Origin: CAZVKN01 sp964627035
Lineage (GTDB): Bacteria; Electryoneota; AABM5-125-24; Hatepunaeales; Hatepunaeaceae
Assembly (NCBI GenBank): GCA_964627035.1
Contig: CAZVKN010000010.1
Location: 1 to 64,000, forward strand
Direction of reading: 5' to 3'
DNA: 64,000 bases
Both the position numbers and the translations under genes were made by a program. Below, piece by piece: positions 42,827 to 54,900 of this stretch; position 1 is the first letter of the stretch; each line of letters opens with the position of its first letter. A model generated the notes under the pieces. It was not told where the DNA came from. It saw nothing but the letters and a program-made list of their open reading frames with translations, and did not search any database.

Positions 42827-45800
42827 ATGAGATTAACCGGTATGAGACTGACATTAATACTATCGCTCCTGATTTGTTCCGTTCTTAACGGCGCGATGAT
42901 AGATGATAATCAAGCAGTGACAGTTCAATTCAGAGACAGTGTCGTAAATCAGGATGTAGGTTCGTCAGAAATATCAATTCAGGTTTCTAATGTTGATATT
43001 GAGCAGATTCGATTCGACGGCGAGCCGTTCGACGTGATAACCGTCGGTGATGAGTTGACAATATCCCGCGAAGGATTTCCTGATCTGCCGCTCATCGCCC
43101 GCACGTTGATAATTCCGCCGCAGAGCGATGTTGCGCTTGAGATCGAAGGCATCAAATATCGAATTGAGGATGATATAAATCCGGTCATAGCCCCACATGA
43201 AAACGAAGATGGAGGCTATGATCATATCGGTGAAGTGAGAGAATACCGGAATCACAGCGGTTATTGGCCCCCCCATCCGATTGAACTCGGAAGAGTTGCG
43301 ATTATGCGAGGAAACCGACTCCTCACCTTCCGATACTATCCTCTACAATACAACCGTTCAACGAAAGAGTTGAAGGTTAATGAATCGGTTGATTTCCGCC
43401 TGGTCTATGAAGGAATAGGCGAGAATATCGTAGAGCATCCTGAGCGTCCAAAGCCGTCCGGTTATGTGAATCGAATTCTCAAGGGTCTGGTGTTGAATCC
43501 TCCCGATTCACCCGACAGAGACGATGTCATGAGTGGGTCATACCTGTACCTTGTCCCCAACGCCAACGGTGTGATGGACGCCATGCTGCCGCTGATTGAG
43601 TGGCGTAAGCGTCAGGGTCACAAAGTAACGGTAAACCAGCTACAAAACGGTGCGAGCATCGCCACAGTGAGGAATGCGATCCGTGACGCTTACGAAGCGG
43701 AACCTCCGGTCGAATATGTCGCTATCGTCGGTGATTGCGCCGGTCAGATCCGTCTTCCCGCTTATAACGGCTACGGTGATTACGGCTTTTCCCGCCAGGA
43801 GGGTGATGATCCGCTGCCGGATGTCGCAGTGGGAAGAATATCCTGCAGCTCCACTAACGAGCTTAGACGAATAGTCGGTAAACTGGTAGCTTATGAATCA
43901 ACCCCCTACATGGATGATGAGGAGTGGTTTTCGCGCGGTGCGGTAGTTGCAGGGCACATTGGAAATGGTCTGAGTACGGTTCTATTGGCAAAGTATGTCC
44001 GAAGATTAATGCTTTCCGAAGGATTGGCTGAAGTTGACGGCTGGTACCATAATGATGACGGTCAAATCAGAAATGAACAACCGTTTGTTTCAGATCAATT
44101 TGATGAAGGAGTGCTGCTCTTTCATTACCGAGCTTTTTCGCGGATGAATGCACTGAACCAAAATGTGTTGTGGAATCTGCCCAATAGGCGTGGAAGGTGG
44201 CCCGCAGTCATAGCGATATCCTGTAACACAGGGAACTATGTTAATGAAACAAGCTATACTGAGGTGTTTCTTCGTGCGCAGGGCGGCGGCATCGGTGCAA
44301 TCGGTACTGCAACACCTCTAACCAATGTTAAGTTCAACAACATTATTTCTGGTGGATTTTGGCGGGCAGTTCTCAATCAAGATGTTTATGCCTTCGGATG
44401 GGGATTAAACGCAGGCAAATATGAACTGTGGCGAGCATACGATGGACATGAAGGTACTTACCAAAGTTTTATGGAGTGGAACAACCTGATCGGTGATCCG
44501 GGAACACACATCATTACCGGTCTCCCGCGGGAGATTGAAGTGCAGCATGTCGAAACACTTTCTTTGGGCGAAAGCAGAGTCACCGTGACAGTTGAGGATG
44601 TTGACGCTGAAGCAGTGCTGTCCGATGCGTTGGTGTGTCTCTATAAGGACGATGAGTATCACGAGGTAATATACACTGACGGGAACGGCGTTGCAGAGTT
44701 TCACATTGCTCCCGATGCTCTCGAATCTGGAGATCTACTTGTTACGGTCACAAAACATAATATTCTACCCTATCTTGGTGAGATTGAAGTTGACGAACGT
44801 GAGTTCTATCTTGGCATCAGCGATCCGCAGATCACCGGAGATGATGACGATGACGGTGAGGTTAATCCGGGTGAGAACATTGAGCTGACTCTGCATGTTA
44901 CCAATTTCGGTACCGACGTTCCTGATGGTGAGATCACCATATCGGCTGAATCGCTCACCCGAATGGCACTCGTGCAGATTGAAGAAGACATTGTTTTGGA
45001 TGAAGCACCTGATGTTGATGGATCTGCTGAAATCACAGTAGATGTTACGATTCATCCGACATGTCCCGATGAAAACGACATACAGATCGTCTTTGAGATT
45101 AGTGACGGTGAGTCCGTCTGGCAGTCTATGGTATCATTGGAGGCAGTCAGCCCCAGAATTGAGGTCACTTCAATTGACATCGGCAGAGACCCCCTCGAGC
45201 CGGCGCAAGTCAGAGATATTGACATTGAGTTAAAAAACATAGGTCACGACCGGTTAGATGCCGCTTCGGCAACTTTGTATAGTAAAAATAAGGTCATCAG
45301 AGTCGTTCAGGACGAAGCGGAGTACAGCTCGATTGCCGTAAACGGTAGAAGGTCCGTAAACGACGATTTATTCACAATCTCGACTCATCCTCTGGTTATC
45401 CCCGGTACAACGGCTTGGCTGGGGGTTGCGGTTGAAACCGAAGCCGGTTTCCGTGACAGCGCTCTCGTACAGGTTACAATCGGATCACCCGATGAGACCG
45501 ATCCATTCGGACCGGATGAATACGGCTATGTCTGCTACGATTCCGGCGATGAAGATTGGGATTTGGCACCGGAATACGACTGGATCGAAATAAATGGAGG
45601 GATTAACGGGCACGATTTTGAAGGCACAGAGCTTGATCTCAGTGACCGCACCGATAACCAGGATGAAAGTGTAGTCGTTGATCTGCCGTTCGATTTCCAA
45701 TATTATGGCGAGATGTTCGACCGGATCACGGTCTGTACAAACGGCTGGGCGGCGTTCGGAGAGCAGGGTGAACTCGCTGCATTCAGAAATCGGCATATCG

Positions 45801-48655
45801 GTCAGGCTCTCGGTCCTAATGCGCAGTTGTGTGTCTGGTGGGATAATCTGGTCACCAACAATAATTCAGAAATTCTCATCCACCACGACGAAGAAAATGA
45901 CCTGTTCATTATAGAGTGGAGCCGAATGAAACGGCTGCTTGACGGGGGCGGACAGGGTGCTGAAGAGACGTTCCAGATCGTCCTGTATGATCCTGAAGTG
46001 TATGTGACCGAAACCGGTGACGGGATCATTGTCTTCCAATATGAGGATGTTGAGAACCAGCGGCAGCCAGCTCATAACGATACTCCTTACTGCACAATCG
46101 GCATAGGAAATCTGGATGATTCGGGAGGATTGGAATACACCTACTGGAACGACTACCCCGATGGCGCCAAAGAGATCGAAAGCGAAATGGCGATCAAGTT
46201 CATCACAACCACCGGTTACAGCAGCGGAATCATTGAGGGAACTATAACAGATGCTGAAACCGATGAACCCGTTCCAAACGCAAACGTGATTACCACAAAC
46301 GGTTTCTGGGGAACATCGGATGAAAACGGCTTCTATAGGATTGAAGACATACTTGCAAATGACGATTACTCGGTAACAGCCAGCGCATTGGGATGGAATG
46401 ATTCGACACGTAGTGAGTTTGAGGTTGTCGAAGATGAGACATTAACCGTTGACTTCAGCTTGCTACATCCGGAGTTTGAAGCATCGGTAGAACGTTTCGA
46501 AAGTTTACTCGGAGCGGGACAGCGCGAAGATAGCGAATTTGTCCTGTCAAATGACGGGAACGGTGTGTTAAACTGGGGAGTGTCGCGAGTAGCTGATCTT
46601 GAGGATGAACCTGAAGCTTGGGAGCATCTGACCAATCACATGGTCGGCGATTCGGTTGATGACCGAAGAATTGAAGGAGCTGTTTTCACAGATGATCTCT
46701 TTTACATCACCGGCGGCGGGAACGACACAAATTATGTCTATGTCTTTGATCGAAACAGGGAAGAAGTGAACAGATTCCATCAATTCAGTGAAACAAGATT
46801 TGGAATGCGCGACCTGGCTTGGGACGGTGAACTGTTGTGGGGAGCTGACGATGATACGGTTTATGGCTTTACTCCCGATGGCGAGTTAATCGCTTCTATT
46901 GAAGGTCCATACGGATCTCTTAGCACAATAGCCTGGGATTATACAAGAAATGTCTTGTGGGTCTCTGATTTGATACACGACATAGTGGCTATTGACCTCG
47001 ATGGCGAAGAGATTCTCAGAGTTGATGATCCGGTGCAGAGAACTTATGGCTTGGCGTTTTACGGCGATGACCCTGACGGTTATCAACTCTATTTCTCGAC
47101 AACGAATGATGATGACAATGTGGAAATCCATAAGATTGACATAGAGACTGAAGAAATAATGTTTGTTCATCAGCTTGATCTTGAAGGAAATGGCAGTGCC
47201 CGCTCAGCAGGACTTTTCTTTACCAATGAATTTGATCCGATGTCGTGGGTGATGGTTTCAGTTGCTTCGCTATCTAACATAAGAGGTGGCGACCGCATGG
47301 ACGCCTGGCATTTTGAAGCCCGACGCGACTGGATGAGCACGGAACCGGTGGCAGGTGAAGTGCTGCCCGGTGAGCGGCAGGATGTGGTTCTGACACTACG
47401 AGCAAACCACTTCCAGCCGGGAACAGAACTTGAGGGACATCTTCTCTTTAGCCACAACGCATCCGGCGGCGAAACTGAAATCCCGATCAGCGTTGAAGTG
47501 GCGATCGGCCCCGGAGATCTCGATGACAGAACAGTTGAACTTACACAGGGTTGGAATTTGGTGTCCCTCAACGTGGAACCTGAAGAGCTTGATATTCCGC
47601 AAATGATGGCACCGCTTGTTGAAGCCGGTCTGCTCGAACTCATAAAAGATGGTGAGGGCAGATTTTACCGTCCTGAACGGGACTTTAACAACATCCCGGG
47701 ATGGGTGATTTCCGAGGGCTATAAGATGTATCTGTCCGATGCAGCGGAATGGAACGTTGAAGGAAGTGTCATTGACCCCTGGGAAGCTCTACCGTTGGAG
47801 GAAGGGTGGAACATGACAGCCTACTATCCGCGCAATCCGGTTAATGCACCTGTGGCGCTGTCACGCATAAGAGATGAGTTAATTATCGCTAAAGATATCC
47901 ATGGCAGGTTCTATTTGCCGGAATTTGACTTTAACAATATGCCTCCACTGCGCGAAGGCTCAGGATACAGATATAAGGTGAGCGAAGATGTAGATCTCGT
48001 CTATAGAGATGTCAATCAGAACGGCACGGTTGAGCTGACGATAGATGATCCTGTCCACTTCAATTTCAGCGGAATGTCTGACCTGAACATGAGCCTGCTG
48101 CTGCTCGGGGACGGCAACATAGAGGATTGGGAAGTCGGGATATACAATGATGCAGGTAAACTATTCGGATCGGGAAGATTTGACCCGGATGGAAGATGTG
48201 GCGTATCACTTTGGGGTGACGATCCGTCATCAACCGCAGTGGATGGTTTGAACGAGGGGGATATGTTCTCCTGCCGGATATGGGACGGTCAGCGTGAAAT
48301 AAGTGTGGAGCTTGATCCGTTATTCGGCGAGGCAGAATTCACGACTGACGGAATATTCGTCGGTAAAATTAATGTTGACAACTTCTTGCCCGTTGAATTT
48401 GGCATCCAATCCGCATATCCGAATCCGTTTAACAGCTCCGTTTCGTTGCGGTATGGATTGGTGGATGGTGGTGAGGTCACACTCACCATATATGATCTCT
48501 CAGGACGAGAGGTTGCTCAACTGTTTGCAGGACATCAGGCAGCCGGATTCCAGACGTTTGCATGGAATGCTAATGAATTGCCATCGGGACTGTACATAGC
48601 GCACCTCAAACAAGGGGCACAGGTCAACTCGATTAAGCTCACGCTGCTGAGATAG
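42827..48655 (+). CDS. giant secreted C25 (gingipain-like) peptidase 1 with type IX-like C-terminal domain
   Basis: A 1942-residue exported protein. Signal peptide (about 1-23), C25 propeptide-like region (about 30-230), peptidase domain (about 235-560: YLYLVPNANG, VEYVAIVGDC, LPDVAVGRISCSS). The cysteine site is AISCNTGNYV (Cys466); the usual GHG is absent, reading LFHYRAFS, with His433 exactly 33 residues before the Cys. Next come CARDB-like domains (to about 880), a DEDWDLAPEYDWIEI block (about 894-1130), a carboxypeptidase-regulatory-like domain (about 1135-1220), a beta-propeller-like region (about 1285-1490), GWN...GRFY modules (about 1573-1730), a WGDD domain and the YPNPFN sorting domain (1862-1942). 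Confidence 0.88.
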   Translation: MRLTGMRLTLILSLLICSVLNGAMIDDNQAVTVQFRDSVVNQDVGSSEISIQVSNVDIEQIRFDGEPFDVITVGDELTISREGFPDLPLIARTLIIPPQSDVALEIEGIKYRIEDDINPVIAPHENEDGGYDHIGEVREYRNHSGYWPPHPIELGRVAIMRGNRLLTFRYYPLQYNRSTKELKVNESVDFRLVYEGIGENIVEHPERPKPSGYVNRILKGLVLNPPDSPDRDDVMSGSYLYLVPNANGVMDAMLPLIEWRKRQGHKVTVNQLQNGASIATVRNAIRDAYEAEPPVEYVAIVGDCAGQIRLPAYNGYGDYGFSRQEGDDPLPDVAVGRISCSSTNELRRIVGKLVAYESTPYMDDEEWFSRGAVVAGHIGNGLSTVLLAKYVRRLMLSEGLAEVDGWYHNDDGQIRNEQPFVSDQFDEGVLLFHYRAFSRMNALNQNVLWNLPNRRGRWPAVIAISCNTGNYVNETSYTEVFLRAQGGGIGAIGTATPLTNVKFNNIISGGFWRAVLNQDVYAFGWGLNAGKYELWRAYDGHEGTYQSFMEWNNLIGDPGTHIITGLPREIEVQHVETLSLGESRVTVTVEDVDAEAVLSDALVCLYKDDEYHEVIYTDGNGVAEFHIAPDALESGDLLVTVTKHNILPYLGEIEVDEREFYLGISDPQITGDDDDDGEVNPGENIELTLHVTNFGTDVPDGEITISAESLTRMALVQIEEDIVLDEAPDVDGSAEITVDVTIHPTCPDENDIQIVFEISDGESVWQSMVSLEAVSPRIEVTSIDIGRDPLEPAQVRDIDIELKNIGHDRLDAASATLYSKNKVIRVVQDEAEYSSIAVNGRRSVNDDLFTISTHPLVIPGTTAWLGVAVETEAGFRDSALVQVTIGSPDETDPFGPDEYGYVCYDSGDEDWDLAPEYDWIEINGGINGHDFEGTELDLSDRTDNQDESVVVDLPFDFQYYGEMFDRITVCTNGWAAFGEQGELAAFRNRHIGQALGPNAQLCVWWDNLVTNNNSEILIHHDEENDLFIIEWSRMKRLLDGGGQGAEETFQIVLYDPEVYVTETGDGIIVFQYEDVENQRQPAHNDTPYCTIGIGNLDDSGGLEYTYWNDYPDGAKEIESEMAIKFITTTGYSSGIIEGTITDAETDEPVPNANVITTNGFWGTSDENGFYRIEDILANDDYSVTASALGWNDSTRSEFEVVEDETLTVDFSLLHPEFEASVERFESLLGAGQREDSEFVLSNDGNGVLNWGVSRVADLEDEPEAWEHLTNHMVGDSVDDRRIEGAVFTDDLFYITGGGNDTNYVYVFDRNREEVNRFHQFSETRFGMRDLAWDGELLWGADDDTVYGFTPDGELIASIEGPYGSLSTIAWDYTRNVLWVSDLIHDIVAIDLDGEEILRVDDPVQRTYGLAFYGDDPDGYQLYFSTTNDDDNVEIHKIDIETEEIMFVHQLDLEGNGSARSAGLFFTNEFDPMSWVMVSVASLSNIRGGDRMDAWHFEARRDWMSTEPVAGEVLPGERQDVVLTLRANHFQPGTELEGHLLFSHNASGGETEIPISVEVAIGPGDLDDRTVELTQGWNLVSLNVEPEELDIPQMMAPLVEAGLLELIKDGEGRFYRPERDFNNIPGWVISEGYKMYLSDAAEWNVEGSVIDPWEALPLEEGWNMTAYYPRNPVNAPVALSRIRDELIIAKDIHGRFYLPEFDFNNMPPLREGSGYRYKVSEDVDLVYRDVNQNGTVELTIDDPVHFNFSGMSDLNMSLLLLGDGNIEDWEVGIYNDAGKLFGSGRFDPDGRCGVSLWGDDPSSTAVDGLNEGDMFSCRIWDGQREISVELDPLFGEAEFTTDGIFVGKINVDNFLPVEFGIQSAYPNPFNSSVSLRYGLVDGGEVTLTIYDLSGREVAQLFAGHQAAGFQTFAWNANELPSGLYIAHLKQGAQVNSIKLTLLR

Positions 48656-48679
48656 TGCGCTTTAAGGAATTTTGATTTT

Positions 48680-48720
48680 GTAGTCGTGGTTGTCTCAACC
48701 ACGACGCCGGGCACGACTAC
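48680..48720. repeat. GTAGTCG...CGACTAC palindrome, copy 4 (41 bp)
   Basis: Outer GTAGTCGTG/CACGACTAC arms with an inner GTGGTTGTCTCAACCAC hairpin. It starts 25 bp after the stop of peptidase 1. A further half copy (CTTGAGACAAGCCCGACTAC) is at 48831-48850. Confidence 0.85.
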
Positions 48721-48745
48721 AGTTACTAATGACAGAAATTATCCG

Positions 48746-48820
48746 GTGTCAGCCCGCCGTGGCTGACACGTAACTTGTTTAATTCTACGCTGATAACTGT
48801 CAGGTACGGCGACCTGACAG
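48746..48820. repeat. bipartite hairpin element, copy 5
   Basis: Orientation as copy 4: hairpin B (48746-48769, GTGTCAGCC...GGCTGACAC) then hairpin A (48797-48820, CTGTCAGGT...ACCTGACAG, loop ACGGCG). It lies between the two giant peptidase genes, flanked on both sides by pieces of the GTAGTCG palindrome family, i.e. two repeat families nested in one 298-nt gap. Confidence 0.9.
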
Positions 48821-48953
48821 CGGGAAACGGCTTGAGACAAGCCCGACTACAGTTATACGGATAGGTTAAACAGGCTTTTTCAGGACAATCACTCATGTAT
48901 ATAAAACCCGTTAGCATTACATACAACAGAGAACCAAACACCGGGAGCGACAT

Positions 48954-51900
48954 ATGACACGATTTACCACATTTGCTCTATTCTTGCTTATTGCAGTCAG
49001 TTCGCAGCAGACGACAGCAAATCCCAATGCAGCATATAACGCTGCTGAGGAACACGCCACTGTTGTCTCTTCGGACGGTCAGATGATAAGCCTTGAATTT
49101 GAGTTATCCGATCTGAACAGATCAGAGGTGGAAATTAACGGTGATCCCTTCGATGCGGTCTCGGTGACCGGAGAGGGAACCACCTTTGATTACGGTCAAC
49201 CTTTATTGCCTTCAGTCTCACGGTTTGTGGTCGTCCCACCGTCTGCCGGACTGGAGTTTGTGGTTCGGGCAGATGAACCGGTTCGACAGAGAGCGGAAAA
49301 TCGTCCGCTGATCTGTCAGGAAGGTGATGTCACTATCAGGTTAAACTCCATCATTGATCAGAATGGAGGAATCTATCCGCCTGTGTTAGCGGAGATGAGC
49401 GAGCCGTTCATCATTCGCGGGGTTCGTTTGGTGAAAGTGACAACCTATCCGGTGCGGTATGACAGAAATTCCGACAACTATCTCCACTATAACAGGATAG
49501 AGACAGAGATCGTTTATACCGATGAACAGCCTGTCAACCCCGTTTACCGTCCGATCAGACGCAACCGAAGCAGAGAGTTTCTCAAGTTTATTGATGCATT
49601 GGCGATAAACGGTGATGAGGTCGGTCGCGATGACCCGGATCGTGATCGGGAACCGGAGTTTATGGGACACTATCTGATTGCGGCGCATGAGAACTGTCTT
49701 GAGTATGTAGCACCGTTCATCGAATGGCGTCGAAAAGCCGGATACAAGGTTGACATTCTATCCATTCGTAACAATGACGCTCGCGATGAAGGTGATGTGA
49801 AAGATTTGATACAAGATCGCTATGATGAATATCTTGACAACGGTCTTGACCCGTTTGAGTATCTGTATATAGTCGGTGACCGCTCTTCATACAACCAGGG
49901 AGGTAATCAGGAGAACGGCAACTGGGTGGTCGAATCATTTAACGGAAACACAATCTGGCCCTGGCGGGCGCGTCATGCTGATTACCTTTACGGCACTCTT
50001 GAAGGTGACGATCACTACCCCGACGTAGCCCTCTGCCGGATGATCTCCGGTGATGCAAACAGACTGAACATCGCAGTCGGTCGCACATTGGCGTATGAAG
50101 CTGAACCGAGCATGGATGATACTGATTGGTTTACACGTGGTGGAGTCTTCTCGCAGCATTGGGGAAACGGTCCCCAAAGTGCCTGGCACATTACTATTCA
50201 TACTAATGCAAGATGGGGTGTCGAAGTTCTTGAGTTCTTAAACTTTGATGAAGTCAGGTTTTATGAGGATTATAACTGGGATCAAAATGGTGGAAGAGTC
50301 GGACCGTTTGAACGTCGCCTTTTTGATGACGGTGCAAATCTTCATCTCGGTCGAGCGGAAAACTACTACTGGCGCTATAATTTTAACAATGTGGATGAAA
50401 ATGTAACATTTCCGATCAGGATTGTTGTCAGCGGTCATGGTGAGTGGGCTGCTGAGAATTCCTTCCGGACTAACCGCGGCAATCGCGATCTGATGGGACA
50501 GGTTGCCGGAACCTGCGGCTGGGGCGGTCCGCCTACGGCACCAATGAGCGCCGTATGGATGGATTTGGTCAGCGGTCATTTGCTGCACGACATGCCGTTG
50601 GGTTGGGCGAGGACATTTGCGGTAACTGATTTCGAGCGTTTCTTCCCAAATTACAATTTCGGAAATCAACCTCTATACCGTATGGTGAAGAGTGACATTG
50701 ATTCGTATGGCGACCCCGGCATCAAGTATTGGAAAGGTGTGCCGCAGGAAGTGGCAGCCGATCATGATGAAACAATCCCGCCAGATACGCGTATGGTGGA
50801 TATCTATGTCTTCGATCAGGAGGAAGAGTTTGACATTCAGGGTGCGCAGGTGACACTCTATGCACCCGGTGATATGCCTGACTTTGACGATAATGACTAT
50901 GCCGATTATGATGGCTATAGGATGTGGACGACAACTTCGGATGAGAACGGCGTAGCCCGATTTGTTTTTGACGATGGTGAGCTTGAGGCAGGCAACATCT
51001 TCGTCACCGTTACCGGCAGGGAAATCCGACCGTTCTTCAGCGAAATTGACGTCGAAAACGTTGATGCGGCAGTTGATGTGGTCTCCTACACTCTGGATCA
51101 AATTGACGGCAATGACGATGACGAGATTAACCCGTCTGAGAGCTTCAACCTCACAATCATTGCAGGAAACATCGGTAACCGGAACAATGTTGAGGATGTC
51201 ACCGCTGTAGTTACTTCGCTGTCGCCTTACGTTACTGTAGATGACAATGAGCTGTCATTTGGCAATATCGCTGCGGGTGACGAATCTGAGGCGGATGAGG
51301 ATGTGGCAATCCACATTTCAGCAATCTGCCCGGACGGCAACAGCCGACCTGTCACACGTCCTGTCCTGATGATCTCTTTTTCAGCCGGACAGCAGCGCTG
51401 GAGATCTGCTATTGAGCTGAACCCTTCAGCTCCAAACTATGAAGTGCGTAGCGTGATCGGTGGTGATGTGGTTCCGGTTGATCGTCACGATCTCGATGTC
51501 AGACTGGAAAATGTCGGATCAGCTGCAGGACCTCCGGTAACTGCCGAATTGGTGAGCATCGGAAGTGGTATCATTAACATGGTCAATAGTGAGAGCCGCT
51601 ATCCAGCCATTGCCTCAGGTCGAACTTCACTACTTCAGGGAGATGACTTCATAACGTCGGGAAATCGCATGGCAGTCCCGGGAAGCAGATCAGACATGCT
51701 GTTGATTCTGACTTCGGAGGCGGGTTTCGTTGACACCGCCTATTTTGAGCTTCAGCTTGAAGAACCGCGTGAGGATGCCCCACAAGGACCGGATACATAC
51801 GGGTATTACTGTTTTGACAACAGCGATGAGGATTGGGATATAGCACCTGAGTATGACTGGGTTGAGATCAGTCGCAATGAACGCGACCGCGATTTCAACG

Positions 51901-54900
51901 GTGTTCGATGTGATTTTGAGGGACGAGGCGATCACAACTCCAACACCGGCGAGTCTCAGGTTGTAGATCTCCCATTTGAGACTCAATTTTACGGTGAAAC
52001 ATATGATCAGATCACCATCTGCACCAACGGTTTTATCGCAATGGGCGATCAGGAGGGTGTGACCAACTTCCAGAATTGGCCCATGGACAGATCACTTGGT
52101 GGTGGTTTGGGTATGATCGCAGCGCTATGGGATAAACTGAGATTCATTGACGATTCAGATGTTTCCTACTTTTACGACGAAGATGAGGGAAGGTTCATCG
52201 TTGAGTGGCACGAGCTAAGACATAAAGATAACGGCAACGACAATCTGACATTTGAAGTCATACTGCTTGATCGCGATGTGTGGCCCACTGAAACCGGCGA
52301 TCAGATGATCCTGGTTCAATACAAGGAAGTCAGCAATTTCCGCGGATTGAACAATCGAGTGCAGGATAATCCCTATGCCTCAGTCGGAATCTGCAGTCCT
52401 TACGGCACCACCGGAATCAACTATACATGGAATAACGAGTATCCGGTGACATCAAATGCGCTGGGCGACCGACAGGCGATCCTTTACACAACGGCTCTGT
52501 CCCTGTTCTCCGGATTACTATACGGTAATGTGACAGACGTAGCTAACGACCAGCCTCTGGAAAATGTCATCATCAACACCGAGCACGGATACACTGCTAC
52601 CACAGATGAGAACGGAAATTGGGAGATTCCGGAAGCATTGGCGGAAACAGAATTCGACATTACTGCAATCCTGGCAGGATACAACGATTCGACTCTGGTT
52701 GATCTGTTCCTTGAGGAAGATGACACCCTCGAAATAAACTTTGCTCTGCTCCATCCGGAGTTCACTCCTTCTTTTGAGGAGTATGAGACATTCATCCTGA
52801 GAGGACACTTAATTGAGGAAGACTTCAGCATCAGTAATGACGGCAACGGTCCTTTGGAATGGTCGGTAGAAAAGAGATTGGCGGACGAATTTGATGTGCC
52901 CCCATGGGAAGAAAGAGTAAATCATCAGGTTGGTGAGGAAGTCGAAAATACTCGTATTAAGGGTGCTATATTCGTAGATGACAAATTCTATGTCTCAGGC
53001 GGCGGAACCAGTGCGCGTGATGACAATTTCATCTACATCCTGGATCGCCAAGGGAATGTAGAGGATCAATTCCCGCAGCTTGGTGACAGCCGTTACGGCA
53101 TGGGCGACCTCGCATGGGATGGTGAACTTCTGTGGGGTGGTGAAGGAGAAATGATTTACGGTATGAATCTCGAGGGTGAGGAGGTCATTTCGTTTGAGAG
53201 CCCATATAATCCGACCCAAAATCTTGCCTGGGACACAGACCGCGAGATTCTATGGCTTTCAGGCAAGACAACCAGATCAATTTTCGGATTCGACAGAGAC
53301 GGTAATCCGGTTGACACATTAGATCGTCCCGGAAACGGGATTACAACCTACGGTCTGTCATATTATCCCGAAGACCGTGAGTTCCCGCTATATTTCAACA
53401 CAAAACGCTCGCGTGATACTCGTCCTTGGGTGTACAAGATGAACACGGAGACCGGCGACACGCAACTGGTGACGATCCTCGAACCTGAAGACATTACAAC
53501 CCCTGAAGGCTCATTCATTACCAACACGTATGATGTGTACAGTTGGGTCTATATGGGTATCGCAAACGTAAGCGGTAATGACGGTGGAGACCGCTTGATT
53601 ATCTGGCAGATAGATACCAGGAAAGATTGGTTCGCTCTCGATCCCAATGATGGGGGAGTGCTGGCACCTGATGGACAGCAGGATTTCGTTTTAACCCTAA
53701 ATGCGGAGGGTCTGCCCGCAGTTGTTTTCGACGGCTTCTTCGATTTTGTGCATAACGCCTCCGGAGGTCACACCGTGATTCCAATCTCAATGGAGGTTCA
53801 GGTCGGAGCCGGTGAACCGGCTCGGCGAACACTCCATCTGCAGGAAGGCTGGAACATGGTATCGTTGAATATCGAGCCGAATGAAGAGGACATCCCGACT
53901 ATAACGGAGCCGTTGGTTGAAGCAAATCAGTTGATCCTGATGAAAAATGGTGTTGGTCAATTCTACCGACCTGAAGAAGACTTTAACAACATACCGGGTT
54001 GGGACTTCTCAGACGGCTATAAGATGTATATGGCAGAAGCTGTAGATTTTATGGTTCAGGGTGTGGTAGTACTGCACGATGATCCCATTGATCTGGAAGA
54101 CGGTTGGAATCTGAAGTCATACTATCCTTTGGAACCGCTGGCTCCTGCGCTTGCATTGGACAACATCCTCGACGAATTAATCATCGTCAAAGACGGGTCA
54201 GGTAATTTCTATCTGCCTGATTTTGACTTCGACAATATCGGCGAGATGATGCCGGAAAGCGGCTACCAGTTCAAAGTTTCTGAGGATGTCGAACTGATTT
54301 ACAATGTTGAAAATCGTGTGGCGATGACACCACGACGGATTCCGGCGTCACCGTCACATTTTGTAAGTTTCGTTAGCACCGGGTCAAACATGAGTCTGCT
54401 TGCAATCGGCGATCAATCGCAAAACGGTTGGGAACTTGGCGCATTCAATGCAGACGGTGATCTAATCGGAGCCGGTAGATTTGACGCAGCCGGAAAGTGT
54501 GGTCTTGCTCTTTGGGGTGATGATCCTTCAACAGCGGAAATCGAGGGCATCATCAACGGATCACCTTTATCATTCCGCATCTGGGATGGTGAGAATGAGA
54601 TGCTCGCATTACTGCAGCCTGTCAAAGGTGAACCGGTTTATCGCACAGACGAACTGTTCATAGGAAATGTTACCGTAAGCGGAGATGCTCCCATAGAGTT
54701 TGGCTTGCAGAAAAGCTATCCGAATCCGACCAACGGTCCGATGAGAATCACTTATGGATTGGAGGAAGCGGGAAGAGTTACGCTCAAGCTTTTCGACCTT
54801 GTCGGACGTGAGATTGCCACGCTTGTTGACGAATCCTCGAAGGCGGGTTATCATGAAGTCATTTGGGAAACCGACAGTTTCCCGTCTGGATTATACCTGA

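Noticed and set aside
47170..47643. Open frame of about 157 codons on the minus strand inside peptidase 1
   Set aside because: Ser/Arg/Pro-rich shadow of a long, well-supported plus-strand gene with clear domains; several similar frames lie antisense to the giant genes.
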